Shown here: positions 1 through 6,898 of the stretch, one piece after another
Numbering within the stretch: position 1 is the first letter of the stretch
How the letters are laid out: each line of letters starts with the position of its first letter
Source of the DNA: Chitinophaga pinensis
GTDB taxonomy: Bacteria; Bacteroidota; Bacteroidia; Chitinophagales; Chitinophagaceae
Direction: 5' to 3'
Assembly (NCBI GenBank): GCA_945865295.1
Contig: CAMBDE010000021.1
Location: 1-33,442 of the forward strand
DNA: 33,442 nucleotides
The notes under the pieces: generated by a model
What the model was told of the DNA's origin: nothing
Seen by the model: the letters and a program-made list of their open reading frames with translations, nothing else
Databases searched by the model: none
Position numbers and translations under genes: made by a program

Positions 1-108
1 TTGCTTTTGAATGGGGCCACATCTTTGTTCAATGCTATTTCGAGCATTTTCTAAGTTGACCAAACGGTTCCCTATATTGCCGCCTATCATGAGGTAGATA
101 TGGTTCAT
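1..108 (-). CDS. folK: HPPK (folK), N-terminal 36 codons only, cut by window edge
   Basis: Reading the minus strand from the ATG at 108 gives an open frame that runs off the window at base 1. It begins MNHIYLMIGGNIGNRLVNLE, which matches the start of 6-hydroxymethyl-7,8-dihydropterin pyrophosphokinase: a short strand, then the I-G-x-N-x-G-x-R/P loop (E. coli: AYIAIGSNLASP). The enzyme transfers pyrophosphate from ATP to the pterin in cytosolic folate synthesis. The catalytic part lies outside the window. An in-frame ATG at 141 would add 11 residues, but 108 gives the family-typical start. It is divergent from sppA, with 98 bases between the starts. The identification rests on about 30 residues, so it is good but not certain. 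Confidence 0.82.
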   Translation of the reverse strand, partial: MNHIYLMIGGNIGNRLVNLENARNSIEQRCGPIQKQ

Positions 109-206
109 AGAAGTATGCTGAAAATGAACGCAAATATCCATAATTTTACCAGGCAATCTTTATTTTTTTGGTGCTATTTTAGATTTCTTTTAAATCAATC
201 TTTTTT

Positions 207-1964
207 ATGAAAAGCTTCTTTACCTCATTCTTTGCTGCAATCCTTGCTTTATTTGTTTTTTCAATTGTAGGTGTCATGCTATTAATTGGATTGGGCTCGG
301 CTTTTTCTTCCGATGAGCCAGAAGCTGTTGCATCCAATGCGGTATTAGTGATTGACCTTGCAGATAATTTCACAGAAAAAGAACTGTCAGATCCATTTTC
401 AGAATTATTAAATCAAGGATCTGGAAAAGTACCAAGCTTAACATCAGTGATTGGATTGATTCAGCACGCAAAAAAAGATTCAAATATCAAAGGCATCTAT
501 ATTAAATGCCAACAAAATTCAAATGGCTATGCAAGTTCAGAAGAAATTAGAAAAGCCTTGGTAGAATTTAAAAAAAGCAACAAATTTATTTTTGCATACG
601 GTGAAACGATTTCTCAAAAAGGATATTGGGTGGGTAACGTTGCAAACGGAATTTATACCCATCCTCAAGGTGGATTGGAGTTTAGTGGTTTTTCTTTAGA
701 GACGGTTTTCTTAAAAGGTATGCTGGATAAATTGGATGTGGAGATGCAAGTGTTTTATGCAGGTAAATTCAAAAGTGCAACAGAGCCATTTAGGTATGAG
801 AAAATGTCTGATGCCAATAAGCTACAAACAGGGATCTGGTTAAATGGATTATATGATCATTTTATCAATACAGTTGCTAGCGCAAGACAAATTGCACCTG
901 ATAAATTGAAAGCTTTGGCCAACGAAGCAAAAATTCAATCAGCACAAGATGCATTGTCGAATGGATTGGTGGATGGATTAATCTATGACGACCAATTGAA
1001 GAAAATGATATCAAAAAAATTAAATGGAGTAAAAGAAAATGACATCCCATTTGTTTCAATAAAAGATTATGCCAAGTCGGTTCCTCTAAGAGGGTCTGGT
1101 GCTGGCAAAATTGCAGTAGTGTATGCAGATGGAGATATTGTGATGGGCAAAGGGGTGAAAGGGTCTATTGCAAGTGATGATTTTAGAATGATACTTCAAA
1201 AAATTAGAGCAGACGCATCCATTGATGCATTGGTCTTAAGAGTGAATTCTCCTGGAGGAAGCGCTTTAGCAAGTGATATTATCTGGAGAGAAATTGAATT
1301 GATTAAAGGGAAGATACCAGTGATTGTAAGTATGGGTGATGTCGCTGCATCTGGAGGATATTATATTGCATGTGGCGCTGATTCTATTTACGCAGATGCC
1401 AATACCATTACTGGTTCAATAGGCGTATTTTCGGTCGTTCCAAATATTTCGGGCTTCATGAAAAATAAATTAGGCGTGACTTTTGATGGTGTAAAAACTG
1501 CGAGCTATGCAGATGCGCCAACATCCACAAGACCCCTCAATACCATGGAGCAAAAAATGATGCAATCTGGCGTGGATAGTATTTACAATACTTTTAAATC
1601 AAGGGTGGCAAAGGGAAGAAAAAAATCAATGGAGTTTGTTGATTCAATTGCACAAGGTCGAGTTTGGTTAGGTTCTGATGCAATTAATGTGGGATTAGTA
1701 GATCGAATTGGCACTTTAAATGATGCGCTTGCATCTGCAGCTAAAATGGCGAAATTAAAAGGCTATAGCGTTAAGCAATACCCAGAATCAAAATCATTTA
1801 TCGAAGATTTTATTGAAGACTATAAAGATTATGTAAAAGTAAAATCAATTGAATCTGAAATAGGTGCAAGCCAATGGCAGATTTTACAAAATTTAAAGAC
1901 AGTGCAGCAAATGGTAGGTGCTCCTCAGGCTCGAATGCCTATCTTTGTGGTTAAACAGCCCTAG
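207..1964 (+). CDS. sppA: Signal peptide peptidase SppA, 67K type
   Basis: This is a membrane-anchored serine protease that degrades cleaved signal peptides and other membrane peptides. Residues 1-33 form one uncleaved N-terminal membrane helix. Two tandem S49 domains follow. The N-terminal one carries the general-base lysine in GKFKSATEPF (Lys189), and the C-terminal one carries the nucleophile in GDVAASGGYY (Ser382). These match the Lys209/Ser409 pair known for E. coli SppA, and their spacing is conserved. At 585 residues it is the long bacterial form. It stops 5 bases before the ABC permease start, so the two are probably co-transcribed. The ATG at 207 is chosen because the membrane helix starts directly after it. 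Confidence 0.95.
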   Translation: MKSFFTSFFAAILALFVFSIVGVMLLIGLGSAFSSDEPEAVASNAVLVIDLADNFTEKELSDPFSELLNQGSGKVPSLTSVIGLIQHAKKDSNIKGIYIKCQQNSNGYASSEEIRKALVEFKKSNKFIFAYGETISQKGYWVGNVANGIYTHPQGGLEFSGFSLETVFLKGMLDKLDVEMQVFYAGKFKSATEPFRYEKMSDANKLQTGIWLNGLYDHFINTVASARQIAPDKLKALANEAKIQSAQDALSNGLVDGLIYDDQLKKMISKKLNGVKENDIPFVSIKDYAKSVPLRGSGAGKIAVVYADGDIVMGKGVKGSIASDDFRMILQKIRADASIDALVLRVNSPGGSALASDIIWREIELIKGKIPVIVSMGDVAASGGYYIACGADSIYADANTITGSIGVFSVVPNISGFMKNKLGVTFDGVKTASYADAPTSTRPLNTMEQKMMQSGVDSIYNTFKSRVAKGRKKSMEFVDSIAQGRVWLGSDAINVGLVDRIGTLNDALASAAKMAKLKGYSVKQYPESKSFIEDFIEDYKDYVKVKSIESEIGASQWQILQNLKTVQQMVGAPQARMPIFVVKQP

Positions 1965-1969
1965 TATCC

Positions 1970-3073
1970 ATGCGTTCATATAGTCAAATCAAAGCGATGC
2001 TTGCTATCACAAGAGCAAGCTTGCGCTCCATCTTGAGAAGCCCATCTGCGGTTATTTTTAGTATTCTATTCCCGCTGATATTTATTTTAGTATTTGGTTT
2101 TTTAAGTAGTGGTGGAAATATCAATGTAAAAGTCGCACTCTCCCCCAATGCGGATACTACAAATTTGGTGTATGAAAAAGTGAAGTCCTTAGCAGGTTTA
2201 AAATTTGTGGAAGCCGATCAGGCAACGGTGAATGCAGAATTGGCTAAAGGCAGAATTACAGCATTGATTGATATTCAGCCTACTCAAAATCCTAGTCAGC
2301 CTTATCAAATTCAATTAACAAGTTCGGCTGCTGCAAATCCACAAAATATTCAATTAATTAAATCCATCTTAAATGCAGTGATTGCAAATATCAATGCCGA
2401 TCAATTTAAAGATGCGCCTACGATTGCTATGGTGAAGAACGAAGTCATTGAAGTGCCAGGCAGAACTTATCGCACCATAGATTTTATTTTACCTGGACAA
2501 CTTGGATTTTCCTTATTAAGTGCAGGTGTTTTTGGCGTGGCATTTTTATTTTTTAATTTAAGACAACAATTGGTTTTAAAAAGATTTTATGCTACACCAA
2601 TCAGACGTTTGTATATTATTTTAGGGGAAGCTTTAAGTAGGGTTATATTTCAATTGATGACTGCGGTGATCATTATTGGCATTGGCCATTTTGCATTTAA
2701 TTTTACGCTCGTGCATGGATTCATCACTTTCTTGAATATTATGGCACTTAGTTTCATTGCTTTGATCTTATTTATGGGCTTTGGTTTTATTGTGAGTGGC
2801 GTAGCAAAAAATGAGAGTACCATTCCTCCATTTGCCAATTTAATTACCTTACCTCAATTTTTACTAGCTGGTACATTTTTTTCAATTGATTCTTTTCCTA
2901 CATGGCTTCAACCCTTTTGCAATATTTTACCATTAACGCATTTTAACAATGCCATGCGTGAAATTGCATTTGAGGGCGCAAATTTATTTTCGGTTAGTAA
3001 TGAAATTGCCATTCTACTAGTTTGGATTGTCATTGTGTATGCTGCTGCGTATAAAATATTTAAATGGGAATAA
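1970..3073 (+). CDS. ABC-2 type transporter permease without an adjacent ATPase
   Basis: This is an inner-membrane permease of the ABC-2 exporter type. The first helix lies at about residues 27-48. An extracytoplasmic domain of about 130 residues follows (roughly 50-170), then five further hydrophobic segments from about 178 to the C-terminus. This TM1-large loop-five TM layout fits the YhgE/DrrB/NatB-like permeases that form export pores with a separate ATP-binding subunit. No ATP-binding gene is present nearby, so the ATPase must be elsewhere or before the window. Spacing is 5 bases from sppA and 1 base to the next start. The substrate cannot be inferred. The family call is good; the transported compound is unknown. 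Confidence 0.85.
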   Translation: MRSYSQIKAMLAITRASLRSILRSPSAVIFSILFPLIFILVFGFLSSGGNINVKVALSPNADTTNLVYEKVKSLAGLKFVEADQATVNAELAKGRITALIDIQPTQNPSQPYQIQLTSSAAANPQNIQLIKSILNAVIANINADQFKDAPTIAMVKNEVIEVPGRTYRTIDFILPGQLGFSLLSAGVFGVAFLFFNLRQQLVLKRFYATPIRRLYIILGEALSRVIFQLMTAVIIIGIGHFAFNFTLVHGFITFLNIMALSFIALILFMGFGFIVSGVAKNESTIPPFANLITLPQFLLAGTFFSIDSFPTWLQPFCNILPLTHFNNAMREIAFEGANLFSVSNEIAILLVWIVIVYAAAYKIFKWE

Positions 3074-3074
3074 A

Positions 3075-3575
3075 ATGAAACTGATTCGTTTTGTATTGAT
3101 AAGTGTATTGTTAATTAGTATCTTAATCACTGCTATTGCTAGTTTATTTCCTTCTATGGTCATTACATCAAGGGCGGTAGAAGTCAATGCCACCAATGAG
3201 CAAATACAACATTGTGTCAAGGACTTGGCAGCATGGAAGGGTTGGATGAGTGACTGGAAAGATCAAGCTGTAATGGTACAAGATAGTACTATGCGTGTAG
3301 GTACTCAGACCATTCAAATGTTGTCAAGTACCGATAGTACGGTGCTTTTAAAATGGGAAGCAATAGGGCAAGCGCCTTATCAGGTTCAAATAGAATGGCT
3401 GCCATTAAAAGAGGGCACTTATGTGGTTCATTGGTCTTTTGAGCAACATGTTAATTGGTATCCTTGGGAAAAATTTCAAACTTTGCTCAATGAGAAGGTC
3501 TTAGGTGCAAAGATGGAGGAAGAATTACAACATTTAACAGCTTGCGTTATATCGAACAGTTCAGAAATAAAATAA
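3075..3575 (+). CDS. SRPBCC (START-like)-family protein with N-terminal membrane anchor
   Basis: The ATG at 3075 gives 166 residues starting MKLIRFVLISVLLISILI, a hydrophobic anchor or signal segment. A longer frame from 3027 would overlap the permease by 47 bases and put a basic stretch before the helix, so I reject it. The rest (about 30-160) resembles polyketide-cyclase/SRPBCC folds: a V-E-V-N-A strand, a helix with a W-x-x-W-M-x-D-W pattern, then alternating strands ending in a long helix. Such proteins usually bind a hydrophobic ligand; no specific role can be given. It sits 1 base after the permease stop and so probably belongs to the sppA operon. It converges on queG. Confidence 0.7.
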   Translation: MKLIRFVLISVLLISILITAIASLFPSMVITSRAVEVNATNEQIQHCVKDLAAWKGWMSDWKDQAVMVQDSTMRVGTQTIQMLSSTDSTVLLKWEAIGQAPYQVQIEWLPLKEGTYVVHWSFEQHVNWYPWEKFQTLLNEKVLGAKMEEELQHLTACVISNSSEIK

Positions 3576-3592
3576 ATAGGTTCTTTTTATTG
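3566..3592. terminator. AT-only dyad between two convergent stop codons
   Basis: Arms AATAAAA and TTTTATT flank the 11-base gap between the stop of the SRPBCC-like gene (3573-3575) and the stop of queG (3587-3589). The stem is only A/T pairs, so it is weak, but its position between two convergent genes suits a bidirectional terminator. The T-run lies inside the second arm. Confidence 0.35.
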
Positions 3593-4522
3593 TCCTTGAT
3601 TGTTTAAGTATTCGATATTTCTTTTGATTCCATTCAATTTTGATCTTAGTAAAGGAGATTGTTTAAATCTTGCCTTAAAACTAGTTTCTTCCATTTTGAG
3701 CCAAGCATCTTTGGACAGGGTTAATAAGCCTTCAATCGGTTTGAATTTTGATTCTTGATGCGGATGACTAAATCGGTTCCAAGGACATACATCCTGACAT
3801 ATATCGCATCCAAATGCCCAGTCTTGATAGGATCTATCAGAACTGGTTTCAATCTGTTGTTTTTTTAATTCAATGGTATAGTAACTTATACAATGATTGG
3901 CTTCAATTGTTTTATTAGGTAAGATAGCTTGTGTCGGGCATGCATCAATACATTTAGTACAAGTGCCGCAATAATCTTTTGCAATGGGTTGGTCATAAAC
4001 ACATTCAAGATCTACAATTAAACTTGCAATGAAAAAAAAGGAACCTTTTTTAGGTTGGATTAAGTTGCCATTTTTACCAATCCATCCAGCACCTGAAAGC
4101 CAGGCCCATGATCGCTCTAACACTGGAGCGGAGTCTACAAATCCTCTACCTTCGATTGGTCCAATTTTTTCACGAAGCTCATCTAGCATTTGATTCAATG
4201 CGAGCTTAATGACTTCATGGTAATCTTGGCCGTATGCATACTTTGCAATTTTTGGAAAGCCAGTTGGTTGTTCTTGTTCTGGGTAATAGTTCTTTAAAAA
4301 AGTAATCACCGACTTTGCACCAGGTACTAATTTTTTTGGGTTGATTCTTAAGTCAAAATGTTTTTCCATGTACTGCATATCCCCGTGAAAACCTTTTGCC
4401 AACCATTGCTCTAATCTAAATGCATCTTCGGTTAATTCTTTAGCTTCGGCGATACCACAGAAATCAAATCCATGCTGGACTGCTAGTTCTTTGATGAGTT
4501 GCGTATGCTTAAATTGATTCAC
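3587..4522 (-). CDS. queG: Epoxyqueuosine reductase QueG, short form
   Basis: It reduces epoxyqueuosine to queuosine in the wobble base of GUN tRNAs, using cobalamin and two 4Fe-4S clusters in the cytosol. The conserved acid in FVDSAPVLER (Asp130) matches the catalytic Asp of characterised QueG enzymes. Cysteines 185, 188, 191, 195 (CGTCTKCIDACP) and 239, 242, 246 with Cys211 give two cluster sets in the usual order. At 311 residues it lacks the C-terminal HEAT-repeat domain of longer QueG proteins; such short forms are normal in Bacteroidota. The start is GTG: an in-frame TAA lies five codons upstream and no ATG occurs between. Its upstream region is shared with the MFS gene, which is divergent. 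Confidence 0.94.
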   Translation of the reverse strand: MNQFKHTQLIKELAVQHGFDFCGIAEAKELTEDAFRLEQWLAKGFHGDMQYMEKHFDLRINPKKLVPGAKSVITFLKNYYPEQEQPTGFPKIAKYAYGQDYHEVIKLALNQMLDELREKIGPIEGRGFVDSAPVLERSWAWLSGAGWIGKNGNLIQPKKGSFFFIASLIVDLECVYDQPIAKDYCGTCTKCIDACPTQAILPNKTIEANHCISYYTIELKKQQIETSSDRSYQDWAFGCDICQDVCPWNRFSHPHQESKFKPIEGLLTLSKDAWLKMEETSFKARFKQSPLLRSKLNGIKRNIEYLNNQGQ

Positions 4523-4675
4523 AGAATATTCATTTTAGTTCCCCATAAATTTCTTTTTTGTGCCATATTACTGCTTTTCATCATCATATGTAAAATTAGC
4601 AGAAAATACAAGCAATGACTGACTTTATTGCTCTTTTTTAACAAGTATAATTTAATATTAGCTTCATGGTGAATC

Positions 4676-4693
4676 CTTCAAAAGGTTTTGAAG
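4676..4693. promoter_or_regulatory. Operator-like dyad over the MFS promoter
   Basis: The perfect inverted repeat CTTCAAAA-GG-TTTTGAAG (8-base arms, 2-base centre) contains the predicted -33 TTTG of the MFS gene within its right arm. A 2-base centre cannot form a good hairpin, so a dimeric DNA-binding protein is the more natural reading. No regulator gene is adjacent. Confidence 0.5.
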
Positions 4694-4717
4694 TCTTGAT
4701 AGGTACTTGTATATTTG
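4687..4717 (+). promoter_or_regulatory. Bacteroidota-type promoter of the MFS gene
   Basis: TTTG at 4687-4690, a 19-base spacer and TATATTTG at 4710-4717 match the Bacteroidota sigma consensus (TTTG, 19-21 bases, TAnnTTTG) exactly. Transcription would start near 4722, giving a leader of about 34 bases before the ATG at 4756. It is the best-matching promoter I found in the window. Confidence 0.65.
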
Positions 4718-4755
4718 ACGAATAGACAAATTTGCGCTATCCGTCAATTTATTTT

Positions 4756-5985
4756 ATGGCAAACACAAAGAAGGCAGCAGTTGGATTCATATTCTTGACA
4801 TTGGTTATTGATATTGTTGGACTCGGCATCATCATTCCTGTGGTTCCACAATTGATAAAGGGTTTACTGCATACCGATGATTTAAGCAAAGCTTCTTTAT
4901 ATGGTGGGTGGATGACTTTTTTATATGCGACCATGCAATTTTTATTTGCACCATTCATTGGAAGCTTAAGTGATCAATATGGCAGAAGGCCAGTGCTTTT
5001 AATTTCATTATTAGGTTTTGGCTTAGATTATTTATTCTTAGCATTTGCCCCATCCATTCTTTGGTTATTTGTTGGCCGTACTATTGCTGGTATCACAGGT
5101 GCAAGTGTAACAACCGCATCTGCTTATATGGCGGATATCAGTGATGATTCTAATAGAGCACAAAATTTTGGTATGATTGGAGCTGCCTTTGGAATCGGAT
5201 TCATTATTGGCCCAATGCTAGGAGGCTTTTTAGGAGAACTCAGTCCTAGACTACCTTTCATAGTTGCAGCATGTTTGGCATTGTTAAATCTGGTGTATGG
5301 TTATTTTGTATTACCTGAATCTTTGCCGGTAGAAAACAGAAGGGCTTTTGATTGGAAGAGATCAAATCCTTTAGGTTCTCTTGTGCATTTAAAAAAATAT
5401 CCAGCTGTATCGGGTTTAATTTTTTCTTTGGTTTTTATTTACTTAGCTGTGCATGCAGTTCAAAGTAATTGGAGTTTTGCCAATATGGAGAAATTCAAAT
5501 GGTCTCCTAAAATGATTGGACTTTCCTTGGGAATGGTAGGACTCTTGGTGGGTTTAGTACAAGGGGTATTGATACGTTATATCAATCCAAAAATAGGCAA
5601 CGAGAAATCGGTGTATTATGGCATTGCTTTGTATGCCTTAGGTTTAATCTTATTTGCCTTTGCAAGCAGCTCATGGATGATGTTTGTATTTTTAATCCCC
5701 TATTGTTTAGGGGGCATTTCTGGACCAGCATTGCAAGCATTGATTTCAGTGCATGTGCCCAAAAATGAACAAGGAGAATTGCAGGGCTCATTAACAAGTA
5801 TCATGAGTGTGACTTCCATTGCAGGTCCCCTTATTATGACAAGTTTATTTGCCTATTTCACCAAGCCAGGCAATCCAATTTATTTTCCAGGCGCTTCTTT
5901 TTTAATGGGCGCAGTATTTATGATCATAAGTGCCTCCATTGCCTATACCGTTTTAAAGGGAGAAACTAAGCCAATTAAGGCTTAG
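4756..5985 (+). CDS. MFS multidrug/TetA-like efflux transporter
   Basis: This is a 12-helix major facilitator of the DHA1/TetA group, which exports small molecules from the cytosol by proton antiport. The ATG at 4756 gives 409 residues beginning MANTKKAAVGFIF. The frame can be extended to 4732, but that adds polar residues before the first helix and lies close to the promoter. Family marks are D-x-x-G-L-G-I-I-I-P in TM1, motif A GSLSDQYGRRPVLL after TM2, and G-R-x-x-x-G-x-x-G-A in TM4. The substrate is unknown: TetA similarity alone does not show tetracycline export. The dyad over its promoter suggests inducible control. Its coding region ends in a 7-bp hairpin that includes the stop codon. 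Confidence 0.88.
   Translation: MANTKKAAVGFIFLTLVIDIVGLGIIIPVVPQLIKGLLHTDDLSKASLYGGWMTFLYATMQFLFAPFIGSLSDQYGRRPVLLISLLGFGLDYLFLAFAPSILWLFVGRTIAGITGASVTTASAYMADISDDSNRAQNFGMIGAAFGIGFIIGPMLGGFLGELSPRLPFIVAACLALLNLVYGYFVLPESLPVENRRAFDWKRSNPLGSLVHLKKYPAVSGLIFSLVFIYLAVHAVQSNWSFANMEKFKWSPKMIGLSLGMVGLLVGLVQGVLIRYINPKIGNEKSVYYGIALYALGLILFAFASSSWMMFVFLIPYCLGGISGPALQALISVHVPKNEQGELQGSLTSIMSVTSIAGPLIMTSLFAYFTKPGNPIYFPGASFLMGAVFMIISASIAYTVLKGETKPIKA
5966..5985. terminator. Stop-codon hairpin of the MFS gene
   Basis: Perfect arms CTAAGCC and GGCTTAG surround the 6-base loop AATTAA. The last three bases of the right arm are the TAG stop. No T-run follows, so it is not a textbook intrinsic terminator. Confidence 0.4.
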
Positions 5986-6001
5986 AGTCCCTTACTGTTG
6001 T

Positions 6002-6009
6002 TATATTTG
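6002..6009 (+). promoter_or_regulatory. -7 box upstream of the PNP gene
   Basis: TATATTTG matches TAnnTTTG and lies 21 bases before the ATG at 6031. A TTTG at the expected upstream distance is not visible, so only the -7 element is supported. Confidence 0.45.
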
Positions 6010-6030
6010 TGGCTCAATAAAGGCTAGATT

Positions 6031-6858
6031 ATGTCTCCATTAATGCAACAGCTAGAAGCAACTGCAGGGTTTATACAGTCAAAAATTAGTGCAAGAGCAA
6101 ATACCGCCATTATCTTAGGTAGTGGATTGGGTAATTTATCAAGTGTGATTGAAGCAGAATTTAGCATTCCTTATAGTGAAATTCCAAATTTTCCAGTAAG
6201 TACCGTAGAAGGTCATAAAGGAAGATTGATTTTAGGCACATTGAATGGCAAAAAAGTTTGGGTCATGGAAGGGCGATTTCATTTTTACGAAGGCTATACT
6301 GCAGAACAAGTTGTTTTCCCAATTCGTGTGTTGAAATTATTAGGTGTAGAAAATTTATTATTATCCAATGCTGCTGGTGGCGTTAACAAGGATTATCAAG
6401 TGGGTGATTTAATGATCATCAAAGACCATATTAGTTTCTTTACAATAAATCCATTATTGGGTAAAAATGAGACTGCATTGGGTACGCGTTTTCCAGATAT
6501 GAGTGCGCCTTATGCGAATGCATTTATAGACAAAGCAAAACGAATCGCTGCTGAACATCAAATTAAAGTACACGAAGGTGTTTATATAGGGGTGACAGGT
6601 CCAACTTTTGAAACAAGAGCGGAATATCAGTTGATTAAAATAGCAGGTGGAGATGTGGTGGGCATGAGTACAGTGCAAGAAAATATTGCAGCAGTTCATT
6701 GCGGTATGAAAGTTTTTGCAATGAGTGTTGTGACTGATTTAGGCATTAGAGAAGATAACAATGTGATCACACACGAGGAAGTATTGGCGGCTGCAAATGC
6801 GGCTGAACCTTTATTAACTTTAATATTTAGTGCATTGGTAAAAGAAATAGCAGCATAA
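6031..6858 (+). CDS. Purine nucleoside phosphorylase, trimeric (PNP/MTAP superfamily)
   Basis: It cleaves purine nucleosides with phosphate to give free base and ribose-1-phosphate in cytosolic purine salvage. The phosphate loop LGSGLGNL (about 29-36), HFYEGY with His84, SNAAGG (112-117), FETRAEY with Glu194, and GMST with Met212 align with human PNP His86, Glu201 and Met219. At 275 residues it has the normal trimeric length. One oddity: human Asn243, which selects 6-oxopurines, is Asp236 here (SVVTDLG). Asp at this position is what MTAP uses, and in human PNP it favours adenosine, so base preference should not be assumed to be inosine/guanosine. It is probably transcribed from its own promoter, 45 bases after the MFS gene. 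Confidence 0.92.
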   Translation: MSPLMQQLEATAGFIQSKISARANTAIILGSGLGNLSSVIEAEFSIPYSEIPNFPVSTVEGHKGRLILGTLNGKKVWVMEGRFHFYEGYTAEQVVFPIRVLKLLGVENLLLSNAAGGVNKDYQVGDLMIIKDHISFFTINPLLGKNETALGTRFPDMSAPYANAFIDKAKRIAAEHQIKVHEGVYIGVTGPTFETRAEYQLIKIAGGDVVGMSTVQENIAAVHCGMKVFAMSVVTDLGIREDNNVITHEEVLAAANAAEPLLTLIFSALVKEIAA

Positions 6859-6898
6859 TGCAACTCATTACTTCAGCAGTACTATCCTAAAATCTTAT

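Noticed and set aside
3027-3074. Longer start for the SRPBCC-like protein
   Set aside because: It overlaps the permease in another frame, and the hydrophobic anchor starts right after the ATG at 3075.
4756-5985. Tetracycline resistance determinant
   Set aside because: Only the general DHA1/TetA fold and motif A are seen; there is no tetR neighbour and no mobile context, so substrate assignment would be unsupported.
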